From an uncultured Clostridia bacterium (GTDB lineage Bacteria > Bacillota > Clostridia > Oscillospirales > Acutalibacteraceae), in contig CALZID010000001.1 of assembly GCA_945787805.1 (NCBI GenBank), positions 186,001 to 250,000 of the forward strand: a stretch of 64,000 bases of DNA. The letters run 5' to 3'. Shown here piece after piece: positions 16,297 through 24,353 of the stretch. Every line of letters starts with the position of its first letter. Position 1 is the stretch's first letter. Made by a program: the position numbers and the translations under genes. The notes under the pieces are model-generated. The model did no database searches. It saw only the letters and a list, made by a program, of their open reading frames with translations, and was not told the origin of the DNA.

Positions 16297-19056
16297 CTAT
16301 TCATCTTCATTAAACTCAATTATTATTTCTTCGTCATTTGGTATTTCAAAATAATCTGCATTTTTTGAAGCTCTTTCCCAAAGAGTTTCCTTTTTATTCT
16401 TATACATTAGAAGCTTTTTGGATTTAAAAATATACCTAATCAACAAAATAATTATGAAGATAGCGGACAGTACGGTGGCTTCTTTCAAAAATTTTGCTTT
16501 ATACATAAATGTGATTGAATGTTCACCTTCACTGACTTTTATTCCAAGCAAGCTGTCTGAAATGCGCACAATATTGTCGTCTGATACTCTTTTACCGTCG
16601 ATATACACATTCCAACCGATATCATAGGGGATTGATGTAAAGAGAATTTCGTCTTTTTCCGAGACAAAATTGCCTTTAATTATTGTATCACTAAAGCTTG
16701 TGTACTCAAGCTGACCGTCTTTTAGCTTTTGATAACCCTCTTCAAATTTTTCTTGATTAACGGTGAATGCGGTAAAATCAACATTTGCATAAGAAACATT
16801 GTCTTTAAGCGGCAGCTCAATTGAAATAACTTCGCCGATTTCATGCTTACCGATGTCAAGAATATATCCGTCATTTACATTCATTGTGTTACTGTAACCG
16901 GGGGAGAGTACGGAAACGGAATCAAGATTTCTCGAATATACATAAATATAAATATTTTTATTATCTTTTGCAGTAATGTCAATGGTAACAGAACCGTCGA
17001 AATCTTCCGAAATTTTGTTCATTGTGAATGTGCCAGATTTTATGAGCTCACGGTCTAAAGAGAGTATATTTCCGTAAACTATTTCATAGTCATAAATTCT
17101 TTCAAAAACACCGTCCTCACCGGTTGCGTATTTAAATAACTCTTCTTGCGCATAAACCGGGTTCTCGGATTTTGAAGCATCCCAATCAAGCAATGAGCTT
17201 GACACCGGAAATGCAATGCTTAACGGATAATTGTTTTCATAAACCGTAAAGGTCTCATTGACATCTTTCAATGTGTAATATTCACCTGCGGAAATATAAC
17301 TGTTTTTGTCATAAAGATATTTTAATGAAAACATCGAATTGTAAACAGGCGTTTGCGGATTATAAGTGAAGCTGTTGATTTTATTGCCGTAAAGTCCGAT
17401 ATATTTTTGCAAATTAGCAACTTTTTCGTATGCCATTGACGAGAATATTGATACACCGTTATAACCGTACCAGCTCGGATCCATTCTCGCACGGTTTTTG
17501 GTGGTTTCTTCTCTGTAAAAAAGACTGTCGTCTTTTTCTTCAACTTTTGACTGAAGAGCCTTAAAATCGTCATAATCGCTTGAAAAAGACTCTTTTGTTT
17601 GGTTTGCAACATAGTGGTCGGTGTTAGCAGTAATTGACTCTGCGGCTACTGAACAAATGAGCATCACGGACAAAGCAAAGGCTTGATTTTTTTTGCTTGT
17701 AATCAGTCCGAGAACAATTGTGAAGAGGAACACGAAAGCTATGCTGATATATATTGTTGAGTCAGTCACCTTGTTTGTCGGCATTTCCTGAACAAGAACG
17801 ATATACGCAATAATTGCAATTCCTACGACGAGAATTTGCTTTTTATTAAACTCATAAATATTTTTGAGCGCCTTAGCAGCCATAACTATTAACAAAAACG
17901 AATACATAAACGACTGTCTGTAAGGCAAGTCGTTGGGAAAATGCAGACCGTGCCAAAAGAAATTTAAATAGTTAAGGTTAAAACTGAAATACATTATCGC
18001 AAGTAAAACGGCTGACGCCGCTTTTTCGGTTGACGATATTTTCGTTGAGAACATATAAAGAGGTATCAGAATTATTGTCAGTATTCCGCAATATACATTC
18101 GGTAAAACATCATCACCACTGCTGCGAATTGTCGGTTCCAGACTTGCAATATGATTTGAAATAAAATCAAAAATGTTAAAATAAAACTTCAACTCTGTAG
18201 GGGCGCTTCCTGTTGTAGCCGATGATGATTGCAACACATAGGCCAACGGTATGAGCATAAATAACAAAACCGCAACAGAGCCCAAAGAAGCAAAAGTAAA
18301 TCTTAACCCGCTGCGCAGGAAAAAGGAGTGCGAGAGTTTATCAATAAACATTTTATCTTCTTTAAAGCATTTCTTTTTCTGACTGATTTTATCCAAGGAG
18401 CAAATGTAATAATAGATAAAATAAATACATGAGAAAATACAGGTCATAAACCCGATATAATAGTTTGAAAAAATAGCAAGAATTAAAGAAAAAAAGTACA
18501 TTCTTGATTTGCCGCTGTTAATTATTTTTTCGATTCCCAGCACTACAAACGGCAGAATATACATAGCGTCAATCCACATTACATTCCAATAATATGCTAT
18601 AAAATAACCGCAAAAAGCATATAAAACACCGAAAGCAGAACCGTATAACGAATTGATGTCCTGTGATTTCTTTAAATAATTTGTCATAGACATTGAACTT
18701 AAAACACATTTGATTGCAATCATTGCGGCAACAGCCTCAAAGGTGTTTTTATGTCCGAACAACAGAACAATAAATGAAATCGGACTTGACAAATAATTAT
18801 AGAAATTCCCTAAGAAAGAACTGCCCAAACCGGTATTCCAAGAATATATTAAGGATTTACCGGACACAAGTCTGTCATAAAGCTCTGAAAACAACGGTCC
18901 GTATTGATGATATAAATCCATTCTGAAAACAGTTCTGTCGCCGAATGGTATTATTTCATAGCAAAAATACACAATGAGAATTATAAATAATGAAATTGCA
19001 CCTGCGATGAGTGTAAATCGGTTATCTTTTAATTTGTTTTTAATACTGTTAAGCAT
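16297..19056 (-). CDS. YfhO-family large membrane protein
   Basis: The product is 919 aa. The N-terminal half has about a dozen membrane helices, with the family's early luminal motif (FGDRTVFRMDLYHQYGP, then YSWNTGLGSSFLGNFYNYLSSP). An outside domain of about 300 aa and a final helix followed by a charged tail (KKETLWERASKN...) complete it. YfhO proteins are GT-C-like; in several Gram-positives they add glycosyl groups to lipoteichoic acid or other cell-surface polymers, using lipid-linked sugar donors. Here the acceptor is unknown. The gene is monocistronic, with its own promoter and the terminator shared with uvrA. Confidence 0.9.
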   Translation of the reverse strand: MLNSIKNKLKDNRFTLIAGAISLFIILIVYFCYEIIPFGDRTVFRMDLYHQYGPLFSELYDRLVSGKSLIYSWNTGLGSSFLGNFYNYLSSPISFIVLLFGHKNTFEAVAAMIAIKCVLSSMSMTNYLKKSQDINSLYGSAFGVLYAFCGYFIAYYWNVMWIDAMYILPFVVLGIEKIINSGKSRMYFFSLILAIFSNYYIGFMTCIFSCIYFIYYYICSLDKISQKKKCFKEDKMFIDKLSHSFFLRSGLRFTFASLGSVAVLLFMLIPLAYVLQSSSATTGSAPTELKFYFNIFDFISNHIASLEPTIRSSGDDVLPNVYCGILTIILIPLYMFSTKISSTEKAASAVLLAIMYFSFNLNYLNFFWHGLHFPNDLPYRQSFMYSFLLIVMAAKALKNIYEFNKKQILVVGIAIIAYIVLVQEMPTNKVTDSTIYISIAFVFLFTIVLGLITSKKNQAFALSVMLICSVAAESITANTDHYVANQTKESFSSDYDDFKALQSKVEEKDDSLFYREETTKNRARMDPSWYGYNGVSIFSSMAYEKVANLQKYIGLYGNKINSFTYNPQTPVYNSMFSLKYLYDKNSYISAGEYYTLKDVNETFTVYENNYPLSIAFPVSSSLLDWDASKSENPVYAQEELFKYATGEDGVFERIYDYEIVYGNILSLDRELIKSGTFTMNKISEDFDGSVTIDITAKDNKNIYIYVYSRNLDSVSVLSPGYSNTMNVNDGYILDIGKHEIGEVISIELPLKDNVSYANVDFTAFTVNQEKFEEGYQKLKDGQLEYTSFSDTIIKGNFVSEKDEILFTSIPYDIGWNVYIDGKRVSDDNIVRISDSLLGIKVSEGEHSITFMYKAKFLKEATVLSAIFIIILLIRYIFKSKKLLMYKNKKETLWERASKNADYFEIPNDEEIIIEFNEDE

Positions 19057-19086
19057 TTATAACACCTTTCAAAAATTGCTGGAATT

Positions 19087-19115
19087 AGTATAGCATATTA
19101 AAGTTATCTTTTCAA
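19087..19115 (-). promoter_or_regulatory. Promoter of the yfhO-like gene
   Basis: On the minus strand TTGAAA (19110-19115) and TATACT (19087-19092) are separated by exactly 17 nt. A GAAAGG ribosome-binding site lies near 19064-19069. Confidence 0.7.
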
Positions 19116-19125
19116 GAAAGTTTTG

Positions 19126-19154
19126 GCATAACGGGGGACAAGTAATCATAATAT
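19126..19154 (+). promoter_or_regulatory. Candidate sigma-E promoter of the spoIIIA operon
   Basis: GCATAAC (19126-19132) and CATAATAT (19147-19154) are 14 nt apart, the optimal spacing for mother-cell sigma-E, and lie just before the spoIIIAA ribosome-binding site (GAGGTGA). spoIIIA is a sigma-E operon in Bacillus. Confidence 0.5.
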
Positions 19155-19169
19155 TACCGAGGTGATTTT

Positions 19170-20174
19170 ATGGACAAAGCATTTAAGTCGAGTTTTCTTT
19201 ATACAATTTCATTTATTTCACCGAGAATTAAAAAATCATTAGAAGAATTAAATGATAATGTAATTGAAAATATTCAAGAAATCAGACTTAGAAAAGGTAA
19301 ACCTGTTGTAGTCGTCTCAAACGGTGACTCAAGTTTTTTAACAAGCAATTCAAAAACAACATATATCGTTTCAAATAACTGTGTCATACCGACAGAGAAC
19401 GAAATAATAGATACTGTCAACAAAATGTGCGGGTATTCAATGCACACGCAAACAGAAAACATATCAAACGGTTATATAACACTGAAAAACGGTGCCAGAG
19501 TCGGTGTTGCGGGGACTGCCGTATATGAAGCGGGACATATAAAATCTATTAAAGATATTAACTCACTAAATATTAGAATACCGCGAAATATAACTAATAT
19601 TTCAGATACGGTTTTTGAATATTTTTTGAGCAACGGTATTAAAAATTTGATTGTGGTCGGGCCGCCAAACTGCGGCAAGACAACAATGCTTAAAGATATA
19701 GCGTTACAGCTTTCTTCCGGCAGAACAGGAAAATATTATAAGGTTTCCGTTATTGACGAGAGAAACGAAATATCAAATGATTTTTTAGGTCCGAATATAG
19801 ATGTTTTATCGGGCTTTGAAAAAGATAAGGGTATATCTATTGCTTTGAGAACACTGTCACCGGATTTTGTAATTTGCGACGAAATCGGGGGCATTAACGA
19901 AACTCAAAGAGTAATAGAAGGAATGAATAGCGGTATTAAGTTTATTCTTTCGTTACATGCAGCTGATTTGAATGAACTGAAAAGAAAAAGAGTTTTTTCT
20001 GTTTTGGCAAATGACGGAGGCTTTGATACGGTTGTTTTTCTGTCAAATGCAAACAAACCCGGAAAAATTTCAAATATATATAAGGTGGAAAAAATAAATA
20101 ATGAGATTTGTTTTAGCAAGTATGATTTTAATAATAAGTTTAATGACAACCTTGTATATGACAAAGCAAACTAA
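19170..20174 (+). CDS. spoIIIAA: Stage III sporulation ATPase SpoIIIAA
   Basis: The product is 334 aa, a secretion-ATPase (type II/IV traffic ATPase) relative. Walker A is GPPNCGKT (residues 164-171), a Walker-B-like segment is DFVICDEIGG, and IDERNEI and the LSLHAADLNEL motif follow. It is thought to power assembly of the SpoIIIA-SpoIIQ channel that joins mother cell and forespore. The start is fixed by GAGGTGA. Its 3' end extends 74 bases into spoIIIAB in a different frame, which gives the protein a Lys/Asn-rich C-terminal tail. First gene of an eight-gene operon. Confidence 0.96.
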   Translation: MDKAFKSSFLYTISFISPRIKKSLEELNDNVIENIQEIRLRKGKPVVVVSNGDSSFLTSNSKTTYIVSNNCVIPTENEIIDTVNKMCGYSMHTQTENISNGYITLKNGARVGVAGTAVYEAGHIKSIKDINSLNIRIPRNITNISDTVFEYFLSNGIKNLIVVGPPNCGKTTMLKDIALQLSSGRTGKYYKVSVIDERNEISNDFLGPNIDVLSGFEKDKGISIALRTLSPDFVICDEIGGINETQRVIEGMNSGIKFILSLHAADLNELKRKRVFSVLANDGGFDTVVFLSNANKPGKISNIYKVEKINNEICFSKYDFNNKFNDNLVYDKAN

Positions 20175-20610
20175 GCTTCACACCCGTATGGTCAGACAAT
20201 GCGTTTTGATGCTGGAAAACATTGAAATATATATTAGTTATTCAAATAACAATATCAAAGAAATATTTAAAGCTTTGTCGGAAAGCGATAATTTTGACAG
20301 TTTATGCTTTGTAGATGAGTTTTTTATAAAATTAGTTGACAATTCTGATTTTAAATATGTCTGCAACAGCGTGTTGAATGACAAAAATATAATGGAAAAT
20401 TTTGATAAAGACGACATTGAACTTTTAAAAGGCTTCTTTTTGAGTTTAGGTCAGTCAGATATTAACGGTCAAATTTTAAATTGCGAAATATATAAAGAAT
20501 TTTTCAAAAAGAAGCAAGCATTATTAGAGTCACAAGAAAAGGCAAAATGTAAAACTCAAACAGCAATTACAGTTGGTTTTGGTCTTGTATTTTCAATCGT
20601 TATTATATAG
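20101..20610 (+). CDS. spoIIIAB: Stage III sporulation protein SpoIIIAB
   Basis: The product is 169 aa with an N-terminal hydrophobic segment, a helical soluble middle (LHTRMVRQCVLMLENIEIYISYSNN, typical of the family) and a C-terminal hydrophobic segment ending at the stop. It resembles a type II secretion GspF-like inner-membrane platform in miniature. The start is kept at 20101 because the N-terminal helix it encodes is a normal part of the family; this makes an unusually long overlap with spoIIIAA. A GGTGG lies 11 bases or so upstream. It is needed for engulfed forespore development in Bacillus. Confidence 0.93.
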   Translation: MRFVLASMILIISLMTTLYMTKQTKLHTRMVRQCVLMLENIEIYISYSNNNIKEIFKALSESDNFDSLCFVDEFFIKLVDNSDFKYVCNSVLNDKNIMENFDKDDIELLKGFFLSLGQSDINGQILNCEIYKEFFKKKQALLESQEKAKCKTQTAITVGFGLVFSIVII

Positions 20611-20618
20611 GTGAAAAA

Positions 20619-20813
20619 ATGGATATAGCTTTTCTTTTTAAAATTGCGGGAATCGGACTTATTGTTGCAGTTTTACAACAGATGTTGTCTAAGACAGGAC
20701 GGGAAGAATTTGCTACACTTACTGTTTTGACAGGTATTATTGTAATAATTGCTATGATAATACCTCAGATAAGTGATGTGTTTGAAGAAATTGAATCAAT
20801 ATTTAATCTATGA
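20619..20813 (+). CDS. spoIIIAC: Stage III sporulation protein SpoIIIAC
   Basis: A 64-aa protein with two membrane helices joined by a short polar turn (LSKTGREEFATL), as in all SpoIIIAC proteins. It is a small membrane subunit of the SpoIIIA channel. AGGTGAAA precedes the ATG, and the stop overlaps the start of spoIIIAD by four bases (ATGA), so the two are translationally coupled. Confidence 0.95.
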   Translation: MDIAFLFKIAGIGLIVAVLQQMLSKTGREEFATLTVLTGIIVIIAMIIPQISDVFEEIESIFNL

Positions 20814-21199
20814 TTGTTTTAATAAAAATTTGCGCTGTTTCAATGGTCTTTCTCTTTCTTTCGCTATTGTTAAAAAATAACGCTAATGAATTTGTTTTTT
20901 TTATGAGAATAGCCGTAATAGTAATAGTATTTTCTACTATTGCAGAGCCTTTGAGTGAATTTGTATCAAGCGTGATTTATATGTTCTCATCAATCCAAAT
21001 TGACAGCTTGCATATCAAATCACTCATTAAGGTTGCCGGAATAGCGATTGTATCGGACTTTATATGCGATATATTAAAGGATAATAATGAAAATGCGCTT
21101 TCAAGAGTTGTCGAAATTTCTGCTAAGCTACTAATTTTAATTATAAGTTTTCCTATGATGAATAGTTTAGTGGCTTTTTGTATCGAAATTGTTAATTAA
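20810..21199 (+). CDS. spoIIIAD: Stage III sporulation protein SpoIIIAD
   Basis: The product is 129 aa with four hydrophobic segments; the family is homologous to a duplicated SpoIIIAC. The segment SLHIKSLIKVAGIAIVSDFICDILKDNNENALSRVVEISAKLLIL is the conserved part. It is a membrane subunit of the SpoIIIA complex. The start overlaps the stop of spoIIIAC (ATGA), and the next gene begins within 1 base after its stop, consistent with tight stoichiometry. Confidence 0.93.
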   Translation: MIVLIKICAVSMVFLFLSLLLKNNANEFVFFMRIAVIVIVFSTIAEPLSEFVSSVIYMFSSIQIDSLHIKSLIKVAGIAIVSDFICDILKDNNENALSRVVEISAKLLILIISFPMMNSLVAFCIEIVN

Positions 21200-21200
21200 A

Positions 21201-22301
21201 ATGAAAAAAATTATATTTATTTTGATAACAGTTATTCTGTTACTAATCATATTTATTATTCCAACATTTGCATTGAATTTTGAAAAAGATACCAATGAAT
21301 TATGGAATTCGCTGGACGACAATACAATAGATTACCTGAATGAGTTGGGAATTGATGAAATAGCTATTGATGATTTGTTTGAATTAACTCCCCTCAGGAC
21401 TGTAAAATTTCTGGTAAAATGCGTTGTGAACGGCAGCGTTGATATTGCAAAAAAGGTTGTTTTGATTATTGCCGTTTTAATAATAACCGCAATAATAGTT
21501 TCATTTATTGACGAGAATAATTCTACAACTCAAATTGTATATTTTATATCTGCGCTTACAATTATTTCTGTCGTTATATTTTCTTTTGTGAGAATACTGA
21601 ACGACGCCGTTTCAGCTATAAAAACTACTTGTGTATTTGTTGACTCATATTTACCGATTATGTGTGCGGCAATTATTGCAACAAAAAATCCGGCAATGGC
21701 ATTTACATATAACTCATTTACGGTTTTTCTTTCATCGGTTATCGCTACAATTTCAGACAAATTATTGCTGCCGATAAGCAGCTGCCTCTTGTCACTTAAC
21801 ATTCTGTCCGCTTTCTCCTTGGAAAACTACAGAACAAGAATAATAAAAGCAATCAAGCGTTTTGTCGTGGTTGTATTGTCACTGTTTTCTACAGTATTTA
21901 CAGGACTGTTAACAACTCAAAGCATTTTAGCAAGCTCCAGCGACAGCGTGATGCTTAAAGGCATAAGATTTATTTCAGGTGCATTTATTCCTATTGTCGG
22001 CGGTGGAGTGGGTGATGCACTGTCTTCGGTATTCAGCAGCTTTTTGATTATGAAAAATACATTGGGCGTTTTTGTAATAATCGCAATAGTTTTAATAAAT
22101 CTGCCCGTGATGATTGAATTATTGATTTGGTATTTTGTTTTGGGATTATGCTCCATTGTTTCATCAATGCTGAACATCGACAATACAACCGAAATTTTAG
22201 ACAGCTTATCTTCAATAATTTCAATTATAAATATTTTAGTTTTCTTTGTAACCTTTGTTTTAGTTATCTCAACAGGAGTAATTTTAATTATGCGAGGATA
22301 A
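21201..22301 (+). CDS. spoIIIAE: Stage III sporulation protein SpoIIIAE
   Basis: The product is 366 aa from the ATG one base after the spoIIIAD stop; an in-frame TTG at 21189 would overlap and has no better site. An N-terminal signal-like helix (about residues 5-25) is followed by an acidic segment with a conserved IDYLNELGIDEI pattern, then a multi-helix membrane domain with the glycine-rich GAFIPIVGGGVGDALSS loop. SpoIIIAE is the largest polytopic subunit of the channel and has permease-like topology. No strong Shine-Dalgarno is seen, so translation probably depends on coupling. Confidence 0.95.
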   Translation: MKKIIFILITVILLLIIFIIPTFALNFEKDTNELWNSLDDNTIDYLNELGIDEIAIDDLFELTPLRTVKFLVKCVVNGSVDIAKKVVLIIAVLIITAIIVSFIDENNSTTQIVYFISALTIISVVIFSFVRILNDAVSAIKTTCVFVDSYLPIMCAAIIATKNPAMAFTYNSFTVFLSSVIATISDKLLLPISSCLLSLNILSAFSLENYRTRIIKAIKRFVVVVLSLFSTVFTGLLTTQSILASSSDSVMLKGIRFISGAFIPIVGGGVGDALSSVFSSFLIMKNTLGVFVIIAIVLINLPVMIELLIWYFVLGLCSIVSSMLNIDNTTEILDSLSSIISIINILVFFVTFVLVISTGVILIMRG

Positions 22302-22303
22302 TT

Positions 22304-22729
22304 ATGGATTTAATAAAGCAATGTATTTTATCTCTCTGCGGCGCAACCGCAATATCAGGACTGTTTCAGGTATTTTTGTCAAGCAGTAATCTGAAAAAGT
22401 CAATAAATGTTTTTCTGTCAATTTTTATTCTTTTTTACACTGTTATTCCTTTATCCGACATTAAAACGGATAATCCTGGTTTTGAATTCGGAAATACAGA
22501 AATAGGCGAACTGACAGAAGAGGCCTATGAAAATGTTATTAAAATGACTGTTGAAGAAGTATGCTCTCAAAATTCGGTTAATGTGATATCAATAGATATT
22601 GATTCATATATTAGTGATAATTATTTATATGTTAACGATATAATGGTTTCAATTGATAAACCTGAAAAATCCGGTTTGATAGAGTCGCAATTAAAAGAAA
22701 AATTCGGATTCGAGGTGAGTGTTTATTAA
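22304..22729 (+). CDS. spoIIIAF: Stage III sporulation protein SpoIIIAF
   Basis: The product is 141 aa from ATG 22304, preceded by GAGGATA, 2 bases after spoIIIAE. The frame stays open upstream but that part is the antisense-like shadow of spoIIIAE. Two N-terminal membrane helices anchor a soluble domain of the ring-building (RBM) type, ending VSIDKPEKSGLIESQLKEKFGFEVSVY. It is part of the SpoIIIAF-AG-AH set that faces the space between the two membranes. The gene end overlaps the start of spoIIIAG. Confidence 0.93.
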   Translation: MDLIKQCILSLCGATAISGLFQVFLSSSNLKKSINVFLSIFILFYTVIPLSDIKTDNPGFEFGNTEIGELTEEAYENVIKMTVEEVCSQNSVNVISIDIDSYISDNYLYVNDIMVSIDKPEKSGLIESQLKEKFGFEVSVY

Positions 22730-23276
22730 AAATATTAAAATTAAGGAAAAGCTTATTGATTTGTTCAAAAAAGACAAAAAAACTTTTTTGATTGTTGTTA
22801 TCGGTTTTGCATGTATAATTCTAATAGTTTTATCTGAAATTGATACCGTAGACTCACAAAAAGATAAAAATATCAAAAGCTTAACTACAGAATCCAATGA
22901 ATACTGTGCTTACCTGGAACAAAGAGTCGAAGATGTAGTCAGCTCAATTGACGGAGCAGGCAAGGTCAAAGTAATGATTACCATTTCGGAAACAACTGAA
23001 TATGTTTATGCGCAAAATCAAAACGGAACTAAGAAAACAAACAAAGATTCTGAAAATTCTGACAGTAAAAGCGATTTTGTAATTATCGAAAAAGACAACG
23101 ACGATTCAGGACTGTTAGTAAAAACCTTTGAACCTAAAATCAGGGGAGTGGCAATTGTCTGCGAAGGCGGCAACAACCCAACGGTTCAACAACAGATATA
23201 TTCAACTGTAAGTGCTGTTTTAAATGTCAGCACAGCCAGAATATCAATATCAAAATTAGCATCAGCAAAGGAGTAA
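22719..23276 (+). CDS. spoIIIAG: Stage III sporulation protein SpoIIIAG
   Basis: The product is up to 185 aa: basic N-terminal tail, one membrane helix (about residues 23-40), then an intermembrane ring-building domain with a Ser/Asp/Lys-rich insertion (TKKTNKDSENSDSKSD). SpoIIIAG forms large oligomeric rings in Bacillus, like secretin rings. The start is uncertain. GTG 22719 directly touches the GAGGTGA site (22712-22718), leaving no spacer, and a TGA at 22716 blocks longer versions; an ATT at 22725 would have better spacing. The 5' end overlaps spoIIIAF by 11 bases. Confidence 0.9.
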   Translation: MFIKNIKIKEKLIDLFKKDKKTFLIVVIGFACIILIVLSEIDTVDSQKDKNIKSLTTESNEYCAYLEQRVEDVVSSIDGAGKVKVMITISETTEYVYAQNQNGTKKTNKDSENSDSKSDFVIIEKDNDDSGLLVKTFEPKIRGVAIVCEGGNNPTVQQQIYSTVSAVLNVSTARISISKLASAKE

Positions 23277-23280
23277 ATCT

Positions 23281-23811
23281 ATGAAAAGTAAAATTATCAG
23301 CCGAAAGCATGTTTTAGCTTTCACATTAACCTGTTCGCTCGCTCTCGCAGTGTTTGTAAATTGGTATTATACAAAGCCCGACGGTCTTCAGAATAAGGAG
23401 CCTGAAATAACTGACAATATTGCTCTCGGCGAAGCTCAGCTTGTAAACAGCACAACAGTAACAGAGAATTATTTTGAAAATGCAAAGCTTAACAGAACAA
23501 AAGCACATGACAGTGCAAAAGAATCACTGCAATCAATTATCGACGACGGTGCAACTGACGAAGACACAAAAGCATCCGCCAGAGAAAAGCTTGCGAAGAT
23601 ATCAGAATATATTAAATTAGAAGCCGATTGTGAAAACTTAATCAGTGCCCAAACCTCAAAAGAATGTATTGTTACACTCGATTTCGACTCTGCCGAAGTG
23701 ATTTTGCCAAAAGGAACAATTGATGACGGTATTCTTATTAAAATCAAAGATATAATACTGACAAAAACAAAAGTCAATGTTGAAAATATTACTGTTATCG
23801 AAGTAAAATAA
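23281..23811 (+). CDS. spoIIIAH: Stage III sporulation protein SpoIIIAH
   Basis: The product is 176 aa with a basic N-terminus, one membrane helix (about residues 10-27, ending VNWYYT as usual for the family), a coiled helical linker (residues 60-115) and a C-terminal YscJ/FliF-like ring-building domain ending NVENITVIEVK. In Bacillus it sits in the mother-cell membrane and binds SpoIIQ of the forespore to form the feeding channel. The start has AAAGGAG with good spacing. It is the last gene of the operon and is followed, after about 90 bases, by a terminator. Confidence 0.95.
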   Translation: MKSKIISRKHVLAFTLTCSLALAVFVNWYYTKPDGLQNKEPEITDNIALGEAQLVNSTTVTENYFENAKLNRTKAHDSAKESLQSIIDDGATDEDTKASAREKLAKISEYIKLEADCENLISAQTSKECIVTLDFDSAEVILPKGTIDDGILIKIKDIILTKTKVNVENITVIEVK

Positions 23812-23826
23812 TATTTCTGTTTTCTA

Positions 23827-23855
23827 TTGAAATTTTGCGGATATAATGATAAAAT
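23827..23855 (+). promoter_or_regulatory. Candidate promoter of the nusB operon
   Basis: TTGAAA (23827-23832) and TAAAAT (23850-23855) with a 17-nt spacer. It lies upstream of the terminator hairpin at 23901, so transcripts from it must pass that hairpin to reach nusB. Confidence 0.45.
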
Positions 23856-23900
23856 ATACAAAAGTTATATGTATATACATTCGAACCGCAGAAAATTTAG

Positions 23901-23938
23901 AACGCTCCCTGTTTTCTGACGGGGAGCGTTAATTTTTT
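23901..23938 (+). terminator. Terminator between spoIIIAH and nusB
   Basis: AACGCTCCC (23901-23909) pairs with GGGAGCGTT (23922-23930), loop 12 nt, followed by AATTTTTT. The nusB ribosome-binding site GGAGG starts on the next base after the T-run. Confidence 0.85.
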
Positions 23939-23948
23939 GGAGGATATT

Positions 23949-24353
23949 ATGACAAGAAAAGAAGAACGAGAACTTGCTTTTACTCTGATATTTGAGAAGA
24001 TTTTCAATGATGAGCTTTCAATTGAAGAGATTGTAGAAAATGCAGTTGAAGCACGGCTGATTGAAGAAAACACTTTTGCTTTTTCATTAGCAAAGCTTAC
24101 ATACGAAAACTGCGAAGAAATTGATAAGCTAATCAATGAAAACTCCGTTGGTTGGCGTGTTGAAAGATTGCCAAAGGTTTCTCTTGCAATTATGAGATTG
24201 GCACTTTGCGAAATACTTTATGTACCATCGGTTCCGACAGGAGTTTCAATAAATGAGGCGGTTGAGCTTGCAAAGAAATTCGCTACACAAGAAGATGCAT
24301 CTTTCATCAACGGTATTCTCGGAAAATGCGTCAGAGAGAATGAAGAAAAATGA
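23949..24353 (+). CDS. nusB: Transcription antitermination factor NusB
   Basis: The product is 134 aa from ATG 23949, set by GGAGG at 23939-23943; a TTG at 23937 is in frame but lies in the ribosome-binding site. The all-helical NusB fold is recognisable: TRKEERELAFTLIFE at the start, ISVGWRVERLPKVSLAIMRLALCEIL-like middle and VPTGVSINEAVELAKKF with FINGILGK near the end. NusB with NusE (S10) binds boxA RNA and supports antitermination of rRNA operons. It heads a long operon of overlapping genes through recN. In many relatives an asp23-family gene precedes nusB; none is present here. Confidence 0.96.
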   Translation: MTRKEERELAFTLIFEKIFNDELSIEEIVENAVEARLIEENTFAFSLAKLTYENCEEIDKLINENSVGWRVERLPKVSLAIMRLALCEILYVPSVPTGVSINEAVELAKKFATQEDASFINGILGKCVRENEEK

